This document shows positions 25,095 through 33,512 of a stretch of 64,000 nucleotides of DNA, one piece after another. A program made the translations under genes and the position numbers. Within the stretch, counting starts at the first letter, position 1, and each line of letters starts with the position of its first letter. The notes below the pieces were generated by a model, which was not told where the DNA came from, made no database searches, and saw only the letters and a list, made by a program, of their open reading frames with translations. The DNA comes from Aldehydirespirator sp965117015 (GTDB taxonomy: Bacteria; Actinomycetota; Acidimicrobiia; Acidimicrobiales; Aldehydirespiratoraceae). The stretch spans positions 2,728,001 through 2,792,000 of the forward strand of contig OZ220747.1 of assembly GCA_965117015.1 (NCBI GenBank). Direction: 5' to 3'.

Positions 25095-25394
25095 TTGGCA
25101 CGCAGGCAGGGCGTCGCAGAAGTCGTGGACCTGATCAAGGCCTACGTGCGCCAAGAGTTGCTCGGCCCGCTGCGGGGAGCCGGGCGATGGGTGTCGATGG
25201 GTCTCGCCGGGAGCGTCGCGCTGGTCGTGGGTGTGATCCTGCTGCTGCTCTCGCTGCTGCGGGCCCTTCAGACCGAGACGCGAGGCGCCTTCGACGGGAA
25301 CTGGTCGTGGATTCCCTACCTGATCGCGATCGGAGCGCTCGCCGCGGTCATCGCCCTGCTGCTGCGCCAGGTCGGCAAGCGAGGCCTCCGGTGA
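25095..25394 (+). CDS. Small two-TM membrane protein (holin-superfamily-like)
   Basis: 99 residues from a TTG with GGAGG 8 nt upstream. An amphipathic N-terminal helix (VAEVVDLIKAYVRQEL) and two membrane helices (about 35-55 and 70-90) give the topology of actinobacterial holin-superfamily-III/DUF1469 proteins, usually not phage-related. First of three overlapping or adjacent small genes. Confidence 0.6.
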   Translation: MARRQGVAEVVDLIKAYVRQELLGPLRGAGRWVSMGLAGSVALVVGVILLLLSLLRALQTETRGAFDGNWSWIPYLIAIGALAAVIALLLRQVGKRGLR

Positions 25395-25603
25395 CCGCGG
25401 AATCGGACCGGATCACCCGCGATTCGCTGGAGGAAGCCCTGCGCGACCTTCAAGCCGACATCGACCAGGACACCCAGCCGGTTCTCGTCAAGGTCGCGTA
25501 CGGAGCGGCCGCGGCCGCCAGCGTGTTGATCGGCCTCGCCTACCTGCTCGGGAGAAGGGCCGGCCGGCTTCGCAGGACTGTCGTAGAGGTGAGGCGGGTC
25601 TGA
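25391..25603 (+). CDS. Small single-TM protein
   Basis: 70 residues from a GTG overlapping the previous stop (GTGA). A charged helical N-terminus (SLEEALRDLQADIDQDTQ) is followed by one membrane helix (about 36-54) and a basic tail. DUF3618-like layout. Likely works with the neighbouring small membrane proteins. Confidence 0.6.
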   Translation: MTAESDRITRDSLEEALRDLQADIDQDTQPVLVKVAYGAAAAASVLIGLAYLLGRRAGRLRRTVVEVRRV

Positions 25604-25606
25604 GCG

Positions 25607-25834
25607 ATGGGCCTGGTCGGCGGCAAGGCAGCCGGAGCCTGGATCACACGCCAGGCCGTGCGACGCGGCCTGCTCGGCAGCTCCCGGCTGTGGTTCGCGG
25701 CATTCGTCGCCCAGGGCGCGTTCAAGCTGGCGCGCCGGGCGATCGGACCCCGCGAGCCCACGACAGTCTTGGAGGAACGGCTCGAGCCGGGTGCCGGCAT
25801 CGAGATCCGGCACCTGAACAGAGACCGCGGCTGA
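25607..25834 (+). CDS. Small basic hypothetical protein
   Basis: 75 residues, starting 3 nt after the previous stop. Gly/Ala/Arg-rich with a weak hydrophobic stretch (SSRLWFAAFVAQGAF) and a charged end. Third member of the small-protein operon. No family recognised. Confidence 0.55.
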   Translation: MGLVGGKAAGAWITRQAVRRGLLGSSRLWFAAFVAQGAFKLARRAIGPREPTTVLEERLEPGAGIEIRHLNRDRG

Positions 25835-25863
25835 GCCGCGATAGGCCGAGCCAGGCTGCTCCG

Positions 25864-26064
25864 ATGCGAGTCGTGCTGCGCAACCCGACCAGGGAGATCG
25901 ACGTCGAGGGTCCGATGACAGTGCACGCCCTGCTGCAACGCCTGGAGCTGAACCGGGAGTCTCATCTGGTGATATGCGACGGCGAGCTGGTCGCGGGCGA
26001 CCGCACGCTCCCGGCAGGGGCCGAGGTGGAGATCCGCAGCGTCATTTCGGGCGGGTCGCGGTGA
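25864..26064 (+). CDS. ttuB: Ubiquitin-like sulfur carrier protein TtuB
   Basis: 66 residues with a beta-grasp fold. The start MRVVLRNPTREIDVEG and the end EVEIRSVISGG closely resemble Thermus TtuB, whose C-terminal Gly-Gly thiocarboxylate donates sulfur for 2-thiolation of tRNA U54. Here Gly-Gly is followed by Ser-Arg before the stop, so two residues would have to be removed before activation. Next to ttuA and trmI, as expected for T-loop thiolation. The stop TGA overlaps a GTG that begins a 12-codon mini-ORF. Confidence 0.75.
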   Translation: MRVVLRNPTREIDVEGPMTVHALLQRLELNRESHLVICDGELVAGDRTLPAGAEVEIRSVISGGSR

Positions 26065-26099
26065 AGCGCCGGGTGGCGACGAGGGCGGCGTCGCGGTGA
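26061..26099 (+). CDS. 12-codon relay mini-ORF between ttuB and ttuA
   Basis: GTG at 26061 overlaps the ttuB stop (GTGA), and its own TGA (26097-26099) overlaps the ttuA GTG. It arose by a 35-bp tandem duplication: tcgcggtgaag(c/t)gccgggtg occurs at 26056 and 26091. It encodes MKRRVATRAASR. Probably a by-product that keeps translational coupling; expression unproven. Confidence 0.35.
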   Translation: MKRRVATRAASR

Positions 26100-27034
26100 A
26101 GTGCCGGGTGTGCCGCGGCCCGGCGGTGATCGACATCCGGCGTCACAACGCCAACTTCTGCCGGGAGCACTTCCTGCGGCTGTGCCGCGACCAGGTGGAG
26201 AAGGCCATCCGGCGCTTCGGGATGCTGCGGCCCGGCGAGCGGGTGCTGGTGGCCGTGTCGGGGGGCAAGGACAGCCTGGCGCTATGGGACATCCTCGTGG
26301 ATTTGGGCTACGCCGCGGACGGCTTCTACCTGGGCCTGGGCATCGGCGACTACAGCGACGAGTCCGCCGGATACGCCCACCGCTACGCGGAGAGCCGTAA
26401 CCTCACCCTCCACACCGTCGACCTGCCGGCAGCCCACGGTTTCGACATTCCCGGCGGCGCCCGGGCGGCCAAGCGGGCACCCTGTTCAGCCTGCGGTCTG
26501 TCCAAGCGGCATCTCTTCGACGAGGCAACCCGTCGCGGCGGCTACGACGCCCTCGCCACGGGCCACAACCTCGACGACGAGGCGGCGGTGCTGATGGGCA
26601 ACACGCTCAGGTGGCAGACCGAATACCTGGGCCGGCAACTGCCCGTGCTGGAGGCCCGAGACGGCTTTCCCCGCAAGATCAAGCCCCTAGTGAGACTCAC
26701 CGAGCGCGAGACCGCGGCCTACTGCATCCTGAGGGGCATCGACTACATCGTCGAGGAGTGCCCCATGGCGGTCGGCAACAAGCACCTCGCCTACAAGGCC
26801 GCCCTCAACGACATCGAGGTGCAGTCGCCCGGAGCCAAGCACGACTTCTATTTCGGCTTCCTTGAGAGGGCCTCCGAGCGCTTCCGGGTTGAGGTGGAAC
26901 AGGATCGGGCCTCCCTGGCCGCGTGCGAGCGGTGCGGGTCGCCCACCGATGCCGGCGTGTGCGCCTTCTGCCGCCTGACCGAGCGGGCGACCACAAGAGC
27001 CCCGGTTCACTTCTCCGACCGCGGCCTCCCATGA
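26096..27034 (+). CDS. ttuA: tRNA 2-thiolation enzyme, TtuA/TtcA family
   Basis: 312 residues from GTG. Adenylates tRNA and inserts sulfur. N-terminal zinc site CRVCRGPA...FCREHF, PP-loop VAVSGGKDSLALW (about 48-60), iron-sulfur cysteines in CSACGLSKRHLF and EECPMA, and a C-terminal zinc site CERCGSPTDAGVCAFC. The two terminal zinc sites are the TtuA hallmark and distinguish it from TtcA. With TtuB and TrmI it should make the 2-thio group on U54 of the tRNA T-loop. Its stop overlaps the trmI start (ATGA). Confidence 0.85.
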   Translation: MKCRVCRGPAVIDIRRHNANFCREHFLRLCRDQVEKAIRRFGMLRPGERVLVAVSGGKDSLALWDILVDLGYAADGFYLGLGIGDYSDESAGYAHRYAESRNLTLHTVDLPAAHGFDIPGGARAAKRAPCSACGLSKRHLFDEATRRGGYDALATGHNLDDEAAVLMGNTLRWQTEYLGRQLPVLEARDGFPRKIKPLVRLTERETAAYCILRGIDYIVEECPMAVGNKHLAYKAALNDIEVQSPGAKHDFYFGFLERASERFRVEVEQDRASLAACERCGSPTDAGVCAFCRLTERATTRAPVHFSDRGLP

Positions 27035-27810
27035 CCGCCGGGGCGTTCGAGGCGGGCGAGCCGGTGCTGCTGATCGACCGCAAGAGCCGCCGCTACCTGG
27101 TCGACCTGGCCGCCGGTCGGGAGTTCCACACCCACACCGGCGTGATCGCCCATGACGACATCATCGGCGCGCCCGAGGGCGCCAGGTTGAAGTCCTCACG
27201 CGGTTCTGCCTTCCTGGCCGTGCGGCCCACGCTGGCCGACGCGGTGCTCAAGATGCCCCGGGGGGCGCAGGTGGTGTATCCGAAGGACACGGGGGCGATC
27301 CTCGTGCTGGCCGACATCTTTCCGGGCGCCAGGGTGCTGGAGGCCGGGGTCGGCTCAGGAGCGTTGTCGATGTCGCTGCTGCGGGCAGGCGCGGTCGTAC
27401 ACGGGTACGAGCGGCGAGAGGATTTCTTGGCCCGGGCCCAGGCCAACGTCGAGCGCTTCTGCGGCCCGGGGGCGCTGGAGCGCTACCGCACGGAGATTCG
27501 AGACGTCTACGAGGGCATCGACGAGACCGGCCTCGACCGGATGGTGCTGGACTTGCCGGAGCCGTGGCAGGTCGTGCCCCACGCGGAGGGGGCGCTGCGC
27601 ACAGGCGGCATCCTGTTGGCCTACACGCCGAGCATCGTGCAGGTCCAGAGGCTGCGCCGGGCACTGGACGACTCGCCGTTCGATCTGCACGACACCGTCG
27701 AAGTCCTGCATCGGGGCTGGCATGTCGAGGGCGACGCGGTGCGTCCCGACCATCGCATGGTGGCCCACACCGGCTTCCTGACGGTGAGCCGGCTTACAGC
27801 TCCCCAGTGA
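27031..27810 (+). CDS. trmI: tRNA (adenine-58 N1)-methyltransferase
   Basis: 259 residues. N-terminal beta domain with the HTHTGVIAHDDIIG motif typical of TrmI, then a Rossmann methyltransferase: VLEAGVGSGALSMSLL (SAM motif I) and DLPEPW (catalytic motif). It makes m1A58 in the T-loop. In Thermus, m1A58 promotes thiolation at position 54, which fits the overlap with ttuA. Actinobacteria often keep trmI beside proteasome genes, as here. Its stop overlaps the next start (GTGA). Confidence 0.92.
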   Translation: MTAGAFEAGEPVLLIDRKSRRYLVDLAAGREFHTHTGVIAHDDIIGAPEGARLKSSRGSAFLAVRPTLADAVLKMPRGAQVVYPKDTGAILVLADIFPGARVLEAGVGSGALSMSLLRAGAVVHGYERREDFLARAQANVERFCGPGALERYRTEIRDVYEGIDETGLDRMVLDLPEPWQVVPHAEGALRTGGILLAYTPSIVQVQRLRRALDDSPFDLHDTVEVLHRGWHVEGDAVRPDHRMVAHTGFLTVSRLTAPQ

Positions 27811-28667
27811 GACGGCTGGCACGGTGGCGCACCGTGGCGGCGGCCATCGCGGTGATCTTGGCGGGAGCGGGTGTGGCGGTGGCCACCGATGCGATCCGGG
27901 ATGCCTGGACGGACTCCGGGCCGGACGGGCTCGTGTCGACTCCGGCCGTATCCGACTCCGTTCCCGATCCCGTTCCCACCTCCACCCGTCCACCGCTGGA
28001 CGACCCGCCCGATCCGGGTCCGGTGCCCGACGATCACGGCTTCTCGGAGGCGGACCTGGCCGCGGCGGTGGCTTCGTCGGTCCGGGTGGCGGCGCCGGCA
28101 TGCCGGGGGATCGTGCGCGAGGGCAGCGGCTTCGGGGTGGGGGACGGTGATCTCGTCGTGACCATCGCGCACCTGGTGGTCGGGATGGAGGAGCCCGAGG
28201 TGGAGCTGGCGGACGGCCGCAAGCTGGCCGCGGTGACGGTGGCCTTCGATCCCGACAACGACCTGGCCGTGCTGCGGGTGCCGGGCGCGGGCCTGCGCCC
28301 CCTACCCCTCAGCGAGGCCGCGCCCGACGGGACGCTGGGAGCGCTGCTGGCCTGGGAAGCGGAGGGCGAGCCCGACCCGACGCCGTTCCGCATCGATCGG
28401 CCGGTGACGGTGAGAACCGAGCCGGTGGGCGGGGGCGACCGCATCGAGCGGCCCTCGTGGCTCCTGGCCGCCGACACCGAGGTGGGCGACTCCGGTGCCG
28501 CTCTGGTGGCCTCGCTGGACGGCCGGATCACTGCGGTGGGCGTCGCCTGGGGCGCCTCCCGCCGCGGGGGAGGCGGGGTGGCCTACGCCACCAGGGCCGG
28601 CGCGGTGGAGACGCTTCTTGACTCGTCCGATCTGTTCCAGCCGGCGGTGCTCCCCGAATGCGGCTGA
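27807..28667 (+). CDS. Membrane-anchored trypsin-like serine protease
   Basis: 286 residues from GTG. N-terminal membrane helix (about 8-26), Pro/Asp-rich linker to about 70, then a chymotrypsin-fold protease domain. Triad: His in TIAHLVVG, Asp in DPDNDLAVLRV and Ser in EVGDSGAALV. The arrangement resembles the protease half of mycobacterial MarP, but without its multi-pass membrane region and without a PDZ domain. Active site predicted outside the membrane. Translationally coupled to trmI. Confidence 0.78.
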   Translation: MRRLARWRTVAAAIAVILAGAGVAVATDAIRDAWTDSGPDGLVSTPAVSDSVPDPVPTSTRPPLDDPPDPGPVPDDHGFSEADLAAAVASSVRVAAPACRGIVREGSGFGVGDGDLVVTIAHLVVGMEEPEVELADGRKLAAVTVAFDPDNDLAVLRVPGAGLRPLPLSEAAPDGTLGALLAWEAEGEPDPTPFRIDRPVTVRTEPVGGGDRIERPSWLLAADTEVGDSGAALVASLDGRITAVGVAWGASRRGGGGVAYATRAGAVETLLDSSDLFQPAVLPECG

Positions 28668-28680
28668 GCCGCTGGGCCGC

Positions 28681-28914
28681 TCACACCTCGATGAAGATGC
28701 ACTCCCCGGGGCATTCCTCGGCCGACTCGATCACGGCCTCTTCCTGGCCGTCGGGCACTGCGGCCAGACCGTCCGGCCCGCCCGGATCGGCGAAGACATT
28801 GCCGTCTTCCACTACATACGCGAGCCCGTCGTCGAGGAGGGTGAAGACATCGGGGGCGATCTCCTCGCACAACCCGTCGCCCGTGCACAAGTCCTGATCA
28901 ATCCAGACCTTCAT
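28681..28914 (-). CDS. Ferredoxin, single-cluster (3Fe-4S/4Fe-4S type)
   Basis: 77 residues, acidic. Cysteines in DLCTGDGLCEE and EECPGECIF give CX5C ... CX3C, as in the small ferredoxins that donate electrons to cytochrome P450s; the gap where a fourth cluster Cys would be favours 3Fe-4S. A central insertion (DGNVFADPGGPDG) lengthens it slightly. Convergent with the serine protease (13 nt). No P450 gene is nearby. Confidence 0.8.
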   Translation of the reverse strand: MKVWIDQDLCTGDGLCEEIAPDVFTLLDDGLAYVVEDGNVFADPGGPDGLAAVPDGQEEAVIESAEECPGECIFIEV

Positions 28915-29178
28915 GTCGGTAGCGGTACCTCTCTTCAGTGGGGCTCTCTACGTAGGGGCAGGCCCGACTCGGTCGGAGCAGCCCGCCTCGGACCGCTCTT
29001 CATCGCAGCATAGCGGCTGCTGGGTCTAAACGTTGCCAAGAGGCCTCGGCCATTGCCAACATCGCGGCGACGGGTACCCCATATGGCGCCGAGACAGCGA
29101 TGATTTCACGATCCGGCGCCCGTGCGGTCTAGGGTGTCGTCCTACCCGCAATCCACCAAGCCGCGTAGGAGGTGAGCC

Positions 29179-30933
29179 GTGAGCGAGGCCGGCACCGGCG
29201 ATTCAGCTAGAGACCTGGACCGTCTGCGCCAGCTTGTGTCCGAGCTCGAGGGCGAGGTTGCCTCGCTGCGGCGGCGCCTGCACGACGCCCCCAAGCGGGT
29301 GCGGATGCTCGAGGAGCGCCTGGCCGACACCAAGGGCCGTCTCACCCAGGCCGTCTCCCAGAACGAGCGGCTCACGACCATGCTCCGAGACGCACGCGAG
29401 CACATCGGCTCGCTGCGCGAGGAGGTCGAGAAGCTCACCCAGCCGCCCAGCGGCTACGGCACCGTGCTCGGGTGCAACGACGACGGCACCGTGGACGTGC
29501 GGGCCGGGGGCCGCAAGATGCGGGTCGCGGTCCATCCCGAGCTCGCCGACGACCTCAAGGCCGGCGAGGAGGTCGCTCTCAACGAGTCGTTCAGCGTGGT
29601 GCTGGCCCGACGGCCGGATCGCACCGGGGAGGTCGCCACCGTCAAGGAGCTGCTGCCGGGGGGCGACCGGGCCGTGGTGTTGGGCCGCGCCGACGAGGAG
29701 CGGGTCGTCGAGCTCAGCGCCGTGGTCTCGACCGGGCCGGTCCGCAGCGGCGACAACGTGCTCATCGACTCCTCGGGCGACCTGGTCATCGAGCGGCTGC
29801 CCCGCCCCGAGGTGGAGGATCTCATCCTGGAGGAGGTGCCCGACACCTGCTACGAAGATGTCGGCGGCCTCGACGCCCAGATCGAGCAGATCACCGACGC
29901 GGTGGAGCTGCCGTTCGTGCACCACACCCTGTTCGCCGAGTACGACCTGCCCGCGCCCAAAGGCGTGCTGCTCTACGGCCCGCCCGGCTGCGGCAAGACC
30001 CTCATCGCCAAGGCGGTGGCCAACAGCCTGGCCAGCAAGGTGTCGGAGCTGTCGGGCGATGCCCGGGCTCGCAGTTTCTTCCTGAACATCAAGGGTCCCG
30101 AGCTGCTCAACAAGTACGTGGGCGAGACCGAGCGGCAGATCCGCCTGGTGTTCCAGCGAGCTCGGGAGAAGAGCGAGCAGGGCTGGCCCGTCATCGTCTT
30201 CTTCGACGAGATGGAGTCGCTGTTCCGCACACGGGGCTCGGGGATCAGCTCCGACATCGAGTCGACCATCGTCCCCCAGCTCCTGGCCGAGATCGACGGC
30301 GTGGAAGCTCTGCGCAACGTCATCGTGATCGGAGCGTCCAACCGCGAGGACCTGATCGACCCGGCCATCCTTCGTCCTGGTCGCCTCGACGTGAAGATCA
30401 AGATCGAGCGGCCCGACGCCGAGGCGGCCGCGTCCATCTTCGCCCGCTACCTGATCCCGAGCCTGCCCATCGCGGCCGAGATGGTCGACACCGTCGGCGG
30501 TGGCGACGCCGACAAGGCGGTGCGGGGCATGATCGAGCAGACCGTCGAGGACATGTACCGGCCCGCCGACCCCAACCGGTTCCTGGAGGTCACCTACCAG
30601 AACGGCGACAAGGAAGTCATGTACTACCGGGACTTCGCCTCGGGGGCGATGATCGAGAACGTGGTCAGGCGGGCCAAGAAGCTGGCCATCAAGAGGGAGA
30701 TCGCCGGCGGGACCCGCGGCATCATGACCGGCGACCTGCTCGCCTCGGTGCGCCAGGAGTTCAAGGAGCACGAGGACCTGCCCAACACCACCAACCCCGA
30801 CGACTGGGCCCGGATATCGGGAAAGAAGGGCGAGCGCATCGTGTTCGTGCGCACCCTCGTGTCCAGCGACGAAGAGGACATCGCCTCCGGCGGCCGTTCC
30901 ATCGAGAGGGTGCAGACCGGCCAGTACCTCTAG
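29179..30933 (+). CDS. arc: Proteasome-associated AAA+ ATPase ARC/Mpa
   Basis: 584 residues from GTG with AGGAGG upstream. Hexameric unfoldase that captures Pup through its coiled coil and feeds substrates to the 20S core. N-terminal coiled coil (about 10-80), two OB folds (to about 235), AAA+ domain with Walker A GPPGCGKT (about 268-275) and Walker B VIVFFDE (about 338). The C-terminus is GQYL; the Tyr-Leu end docks into the alpha ring and opens the gate. Followed 18 nt later by the amino-acid transporter genes, not by dop. Confidence 0.96.
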   Translation: MSEAGTGDSARDLDRLRQLVSELEGEVASLRRRLHDAPKRVRMLEERLADTKGRLTQAVSQNERLTTMLRDAREHIGSLREEVEKLTQPPSGYGTVLGCNDDGTVDVRAGGRKMRVAVHPELADDLKAGEEVALNESFSVVLARRPDRTGEVATVKELLPGGDRAVVLGRADEERVVELSAVVSTGPVRSGDNVLIDSSGDLVIERLPRPEVEDLILEEVPDTCYEDVGGLDAQIEQITDAVELPFVHHTLFAEYDLPAPKGVLLYGPPGCGKTLIAKAVANSLASKVSELSGDARARSFFLNIKGPELLNKYVGETERQIRLVFQRAREKSEQGWPVIVFFDEMESLFRTRGSGISSDIESTIVPQLLAEIDGVEALRNVIVIGASNREDLIDPAILRPGRLDVKIKIERPDAEAAASIFARYLIPSLPIAAEMVDTVGGGDADKAVRGMIEQTVEDMYRPADPNRFLEVTYQNGDKEVMYYRDFASGAMIENVVRRAKKLAIKREIAGGTRGIMTGDLLASVRQEFKEHEDLPNTTNPDDWARISGKKGERIVFVRTLVSSDEEDIASGGRSIERVQTGQYL

Positions 30934-30951
30934 GAGCGGGACGGGGCCTGC

Positions 30952-32094
30952 ATGCCCAGCGCACGACTTCGGGCGGCGCTGGTCGCGGCCGCCATTGCAC
31001 TCGGGTCATGCGGCGAATCCGACAGTGCCGACGATCCGGTGCCGCAGGAGGCGACCACCTCCGAAGCCGCTGAGGCGACCACGACGGCGGTGACGTCGCT
31101 AGACATCCATGTGGACCGCTTCCCAACTGACATGCTCGACGAGGTCCTCGGCCGCGGCGAGCTGGTGTGCGGCGTGTCGGGCACGAGGGTGATCTTCTCG
31201 GAGACCCAGCCCGACGGCAGCGTGGTCGGGGTCGACGCCGACTACTGCCGGGTGGTGGCGGCCGCTCTGTTCGGCGACGCCGACGCGGTGAAGTACGTGT
31301 CGCTCACCACCGGGGAGCGCTTCACGGCGCTGCACACCGGCGTCATCGACGTGCTCATTCGCAGCACCACGTGGACGCAGAGCCGCGACACCGAGCTGGG
31401 CCTGGACTTCGGGCCGGTGATCTACTACGACGGCCAGCAGCTGATGGCGCGGGCCTTCGACGGCTTCTCGCCGTCCTCGGGTGTGGCCGACATCGCCGGG
31501 GCGGTGGTGTGCGCCCTGGCCGGGACGACGACCGAGCAGAACGTCTCCGATGCGGCCGACGCCGCCGGGGTCGACATCACCGTCACGACCTTCGAGGACT
31601 TCGACCAGATTACGGAGAACTTCATTCAGGGAGCGTGCGACGTGGTCACCGCCGACGGCTCTGCGCTGGCCGGGCGCAAGGCGAAGCAGCAGCCCGACGA
31701 CCAGGAGTGGGTGATTTTCCCGGCTACCCCGATCTCCAAGGAGCCGCTGGCCCCGGTGTACACCCAGAACCAGTCGCGCTTCGCCGACGTCGTGAACTGG
31801 GCGGTGTACGCCACCATCATCGCCGACGAGAAGGGCATCACCTCTGCCAACGTCGACGGCATGGCGGCCGACCCGCCCGACGCTGAGGCGGCCCGCCTGC
31901 TGGGCGTCTCCGACGACGAGCAGCAGTCGAACATGGGTCTGGCCCCCGACGCCTTCCGTCAGGCCATCTCCCAGGTGGGCAACTATGGCGAGATCCTCGG
32001 CCGGCACCTGGAGCCGGCCGGCCTCACCCGGGCGGGCTCGATCAACGCGAGCTGGCGTGACGGCGGCCTCATATACGCTCCGCCGGCCCGCTGA
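30952..32094 (+). CDS. aapJ: Amino-acid ABC transporter substrate-binding lipoprotein 1
   Basis: 380 residues. Lipoprotein signal ending ALGSCGES, acidic linker, then an Aap/general-L-amino-acid binding fold: TVLARGELxCGVSG-type start (LGRGELVCGVSGTRVIFSE), STTWTQSRDTELGLDFG and YYDGQQLMARAF. Adjacent to arc (18 nt) and probably on the same transcript. Paralog of the next gene (about three quarters identical by eye in the mature part). Confidence 0.88.
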   Translation: MPSARLRAALVAAAIALGSCGESDSADDPVPQEATTSEAAEATTTAVTSLDIHVDRFPTDMLDEVLGRGELVCGVSGTRVIFSETQPDGSVVGVDADYCRVVAAALFGDADAVKYVSLTTGERFTALHTGVIDVLIRSTTWTQSRDTELGLDFGPVIYYDGQQLMARAFDGFSPSSGVADIAGAVVCALAGTTTEQNVSDAADAAGVDITVTTFEDFDQITENFIQGACDVVTADGSALAGRKAKQQPDDQEWVIFPATPISKEPLAPVYTQNQSRFADVVNWAVYATIIADEKGITSANVDGMAADPPDAEAARLLGVSDDEQQSNMGLAPDAFRQAISQVGNYGEILGRHLEPAGLTRAGSINASWRDGGLIYAPPAR

Positions 32095-32150
32095 GGCCGA
32101 GAGGGTCGACGATTGCGATATAGGTGTGCCAACTATCTCCCGGTAGTGGC

Positions 32151-32179
32151 TTGAGACATGCGTCTCCGGCCGATACCGT
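32151..32179 (+). promoter_or_regulatory. Promoter TTGAGA-17-TACCGT with inverted repeat
   Basis: -35 at 32151-32156 and -10 at 32174-32179, upstream of the second binding protein. GAGAC-ATGC-GTCTC (32153-32166) overlaps the -35 and could be an operator. This would allow expression of the second binding protein independent of arc. Confidence 0.4.
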
Positions 32180-32216
32180 GGCAGAGTCATTGACAACCAG
32201 CCCACGGAGGGAACCA

Positions 32217-33380
32217 GTGACCAAGAACAAAGCACTGCTATGGCGCGCGCTTGCCGTGCTGTTTGCCGTGACGTTGATCGCCGCGTCATGCGGTGACGAC
32301 GACGGCGACGCAGAGGTAACAGCGCCTACTGAGACAGCGGCCCCGGCTACCGATGCCGAGCCTGCCGACACCACCACCACGGTGGGCGATGTCGTCGACG
32401 ACACCCAGGACGGGGACCTTCTCGACACGGTCCTCGCCCGCGGCGAGCTGAACTGCGGCGTTTCCGGATCGGCGGTGGCTTTCTCTGAGACCCAGCCTGA
32501 CGGCTCCCAGACCGGCTTCGACGCCGACTATTGCCGGGCGGTGGCCGCGGCGCTGTTCGGCGACGCCGGCGCGGTCGTGTTCACGCCTCTGACCGCGGCT
32601 GAGCGGTTCACCGCGGTGCAGACCGGCGAGGTCGACGTGCTGATGCGCAACACCACCTGGACCCAGAGCCGTGACACCGAGGTCGGCATGGACTTCGGTC
32701 CCACCACCTACTACGACGGCCAGCAGCTCATGGCCCGCGAGGGCGACGGCTTCTCCGGAGCGTCCCAGGTGGTCGACATCGCCGGAGCGGTCGTGTGCAC
32801 CAACGCCGGCACCACCACCGAGCAGAACATCGCCGACGCCGCTGACGCCGCCGGGATCGACATCAACCTCACGACCTTCGAGGACTTCGACCAGGTCACC
32901 GAGAACTTCATCAACGGCGCCTGCGACGTCATCACGACAGACGGCTCGGCCCTGGTCGGGCGCAAGGCCAACCAGCAGCCCGCGGATGAGAACTGGGTGA
33001 TCTTCCCGGCCACGCCAATCTCCAAGGAGCCCCTCGGCCCGACCTACGGCCAGAACCAGTCCCGCTTCGCGGACGTGGTGAACTGGACCGTGTTCGCCAC
33101 GATCATCGCCGATGAGAAGGGCATCACCTCCAGCAACGTGGCCGACATGGCGGCCAGCCCGCCCGACGCCGAGGCCGCCCGCCTGCTGGGCGCAGCCGAC
33201 GACGAGCAGCAGTCGAACATGGGCCTGGCCCCCGACGCCTTCTACCAGGTGATCGCCCAGGTCGGGAACTACGACGAGATCTACTCCCGCCACCTCAACC
33301 CGGTCGGGCTGACCCGCGAGGGCTCGGCCAACGCCGGCTGGCTCGACGGAGGCCTGATCTACGCGCCACCGGCACGGTAG
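32217..33380 (+). CDS. aapJ: Amino-acid ABC transporter substrate-binding lipoprotein 2
   Basis: 387 residues from a GTG with GGAGG 6 nt upstream. Lipobox LIAASCGDD, acidic Thr/Ala linker, then the same fold as protein 1 (ARGELNCGVSGSAVAFSE, TTWTQSRDTEVGMDFG). It has its own promoter and is followed by a strong hairpin, so it is probably the abundant binding protein. Two binding proteins with one permease pair suggest broadened specificity. Confidence 0.9.
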   Translation: MTKNKALLWRALAVLFAVTLIAASCGDDDGDAEVTAPTETAAPATDAEPADTTTTVGDVVDDTQDGDLLDTVLARGELNCGVSGSAVAFSETQPDGSQTGFDADYCRAVAAALFGDAGAVVFTPLTAAERFTAVQTGEVDVLMRNTTWTQSRDTEVGMDFGPTTYYDGQQLMAREGDGFSGASQVVDIAGAVVCTNAGTTTEQNIADAADAAGIDINLTTFEDFDQVTENFINGACDVITTDGSALVGRKANQQPADENWVIFPATPISKEPLGPTYGQNQSRFADVVNWTVFATIIADEKGITSSNVADMAASPPDAEAARLLGAADDEQQSNMGLAPDAFYQVIAQVGNYDEIYSRHLNPVGLTREGSANAGWLDGGLIYAPPAR

Positions 33381-33426
33381 AGAACATCTCAAAAGCATGA
33401 CCTAGTGAGCACGCTCGTCTAGGTTG

Positions 33427-33460
33427 ACGGGGGTCCGGGACAGCAGTCCCGGGCCCCCGT
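33427..33460 (+). terminator. Strong intercistronic hairpin
   Basis: A 14-bp G+C-rich stem (one G-U pair) around loop CAGCAG, 47 nt after the binding-protein stop and 53 nt before the permease start. Typical of partial terminators that keep binding-protein mRNA in excess over permease mRNA. Confidence 0.7.
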
Positions 33461-33512
33461 TGCCGTTTCCGTACTCGAAGACGGCGGTCCACCGCCCCGG
33501 AGGCGCCCCGGC

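Noticed and set aside
24165..25154. Minus-strand frame opposite the Lon-N gene
   Set aside because: It covers the dispersed repeat and the antisense of a conserved gene; no homology.
25095..25834. Prophage remnant because of the holin-like protein
   Set aside because: No other phage gene; such small membrane proteins are common housekeeping genes in actinobacteria.
29203..30771. Long minus-strand frame opposite arc
   Set aside because: Antisense shadow of a highly conserved gene caused by high G+C at third positions.
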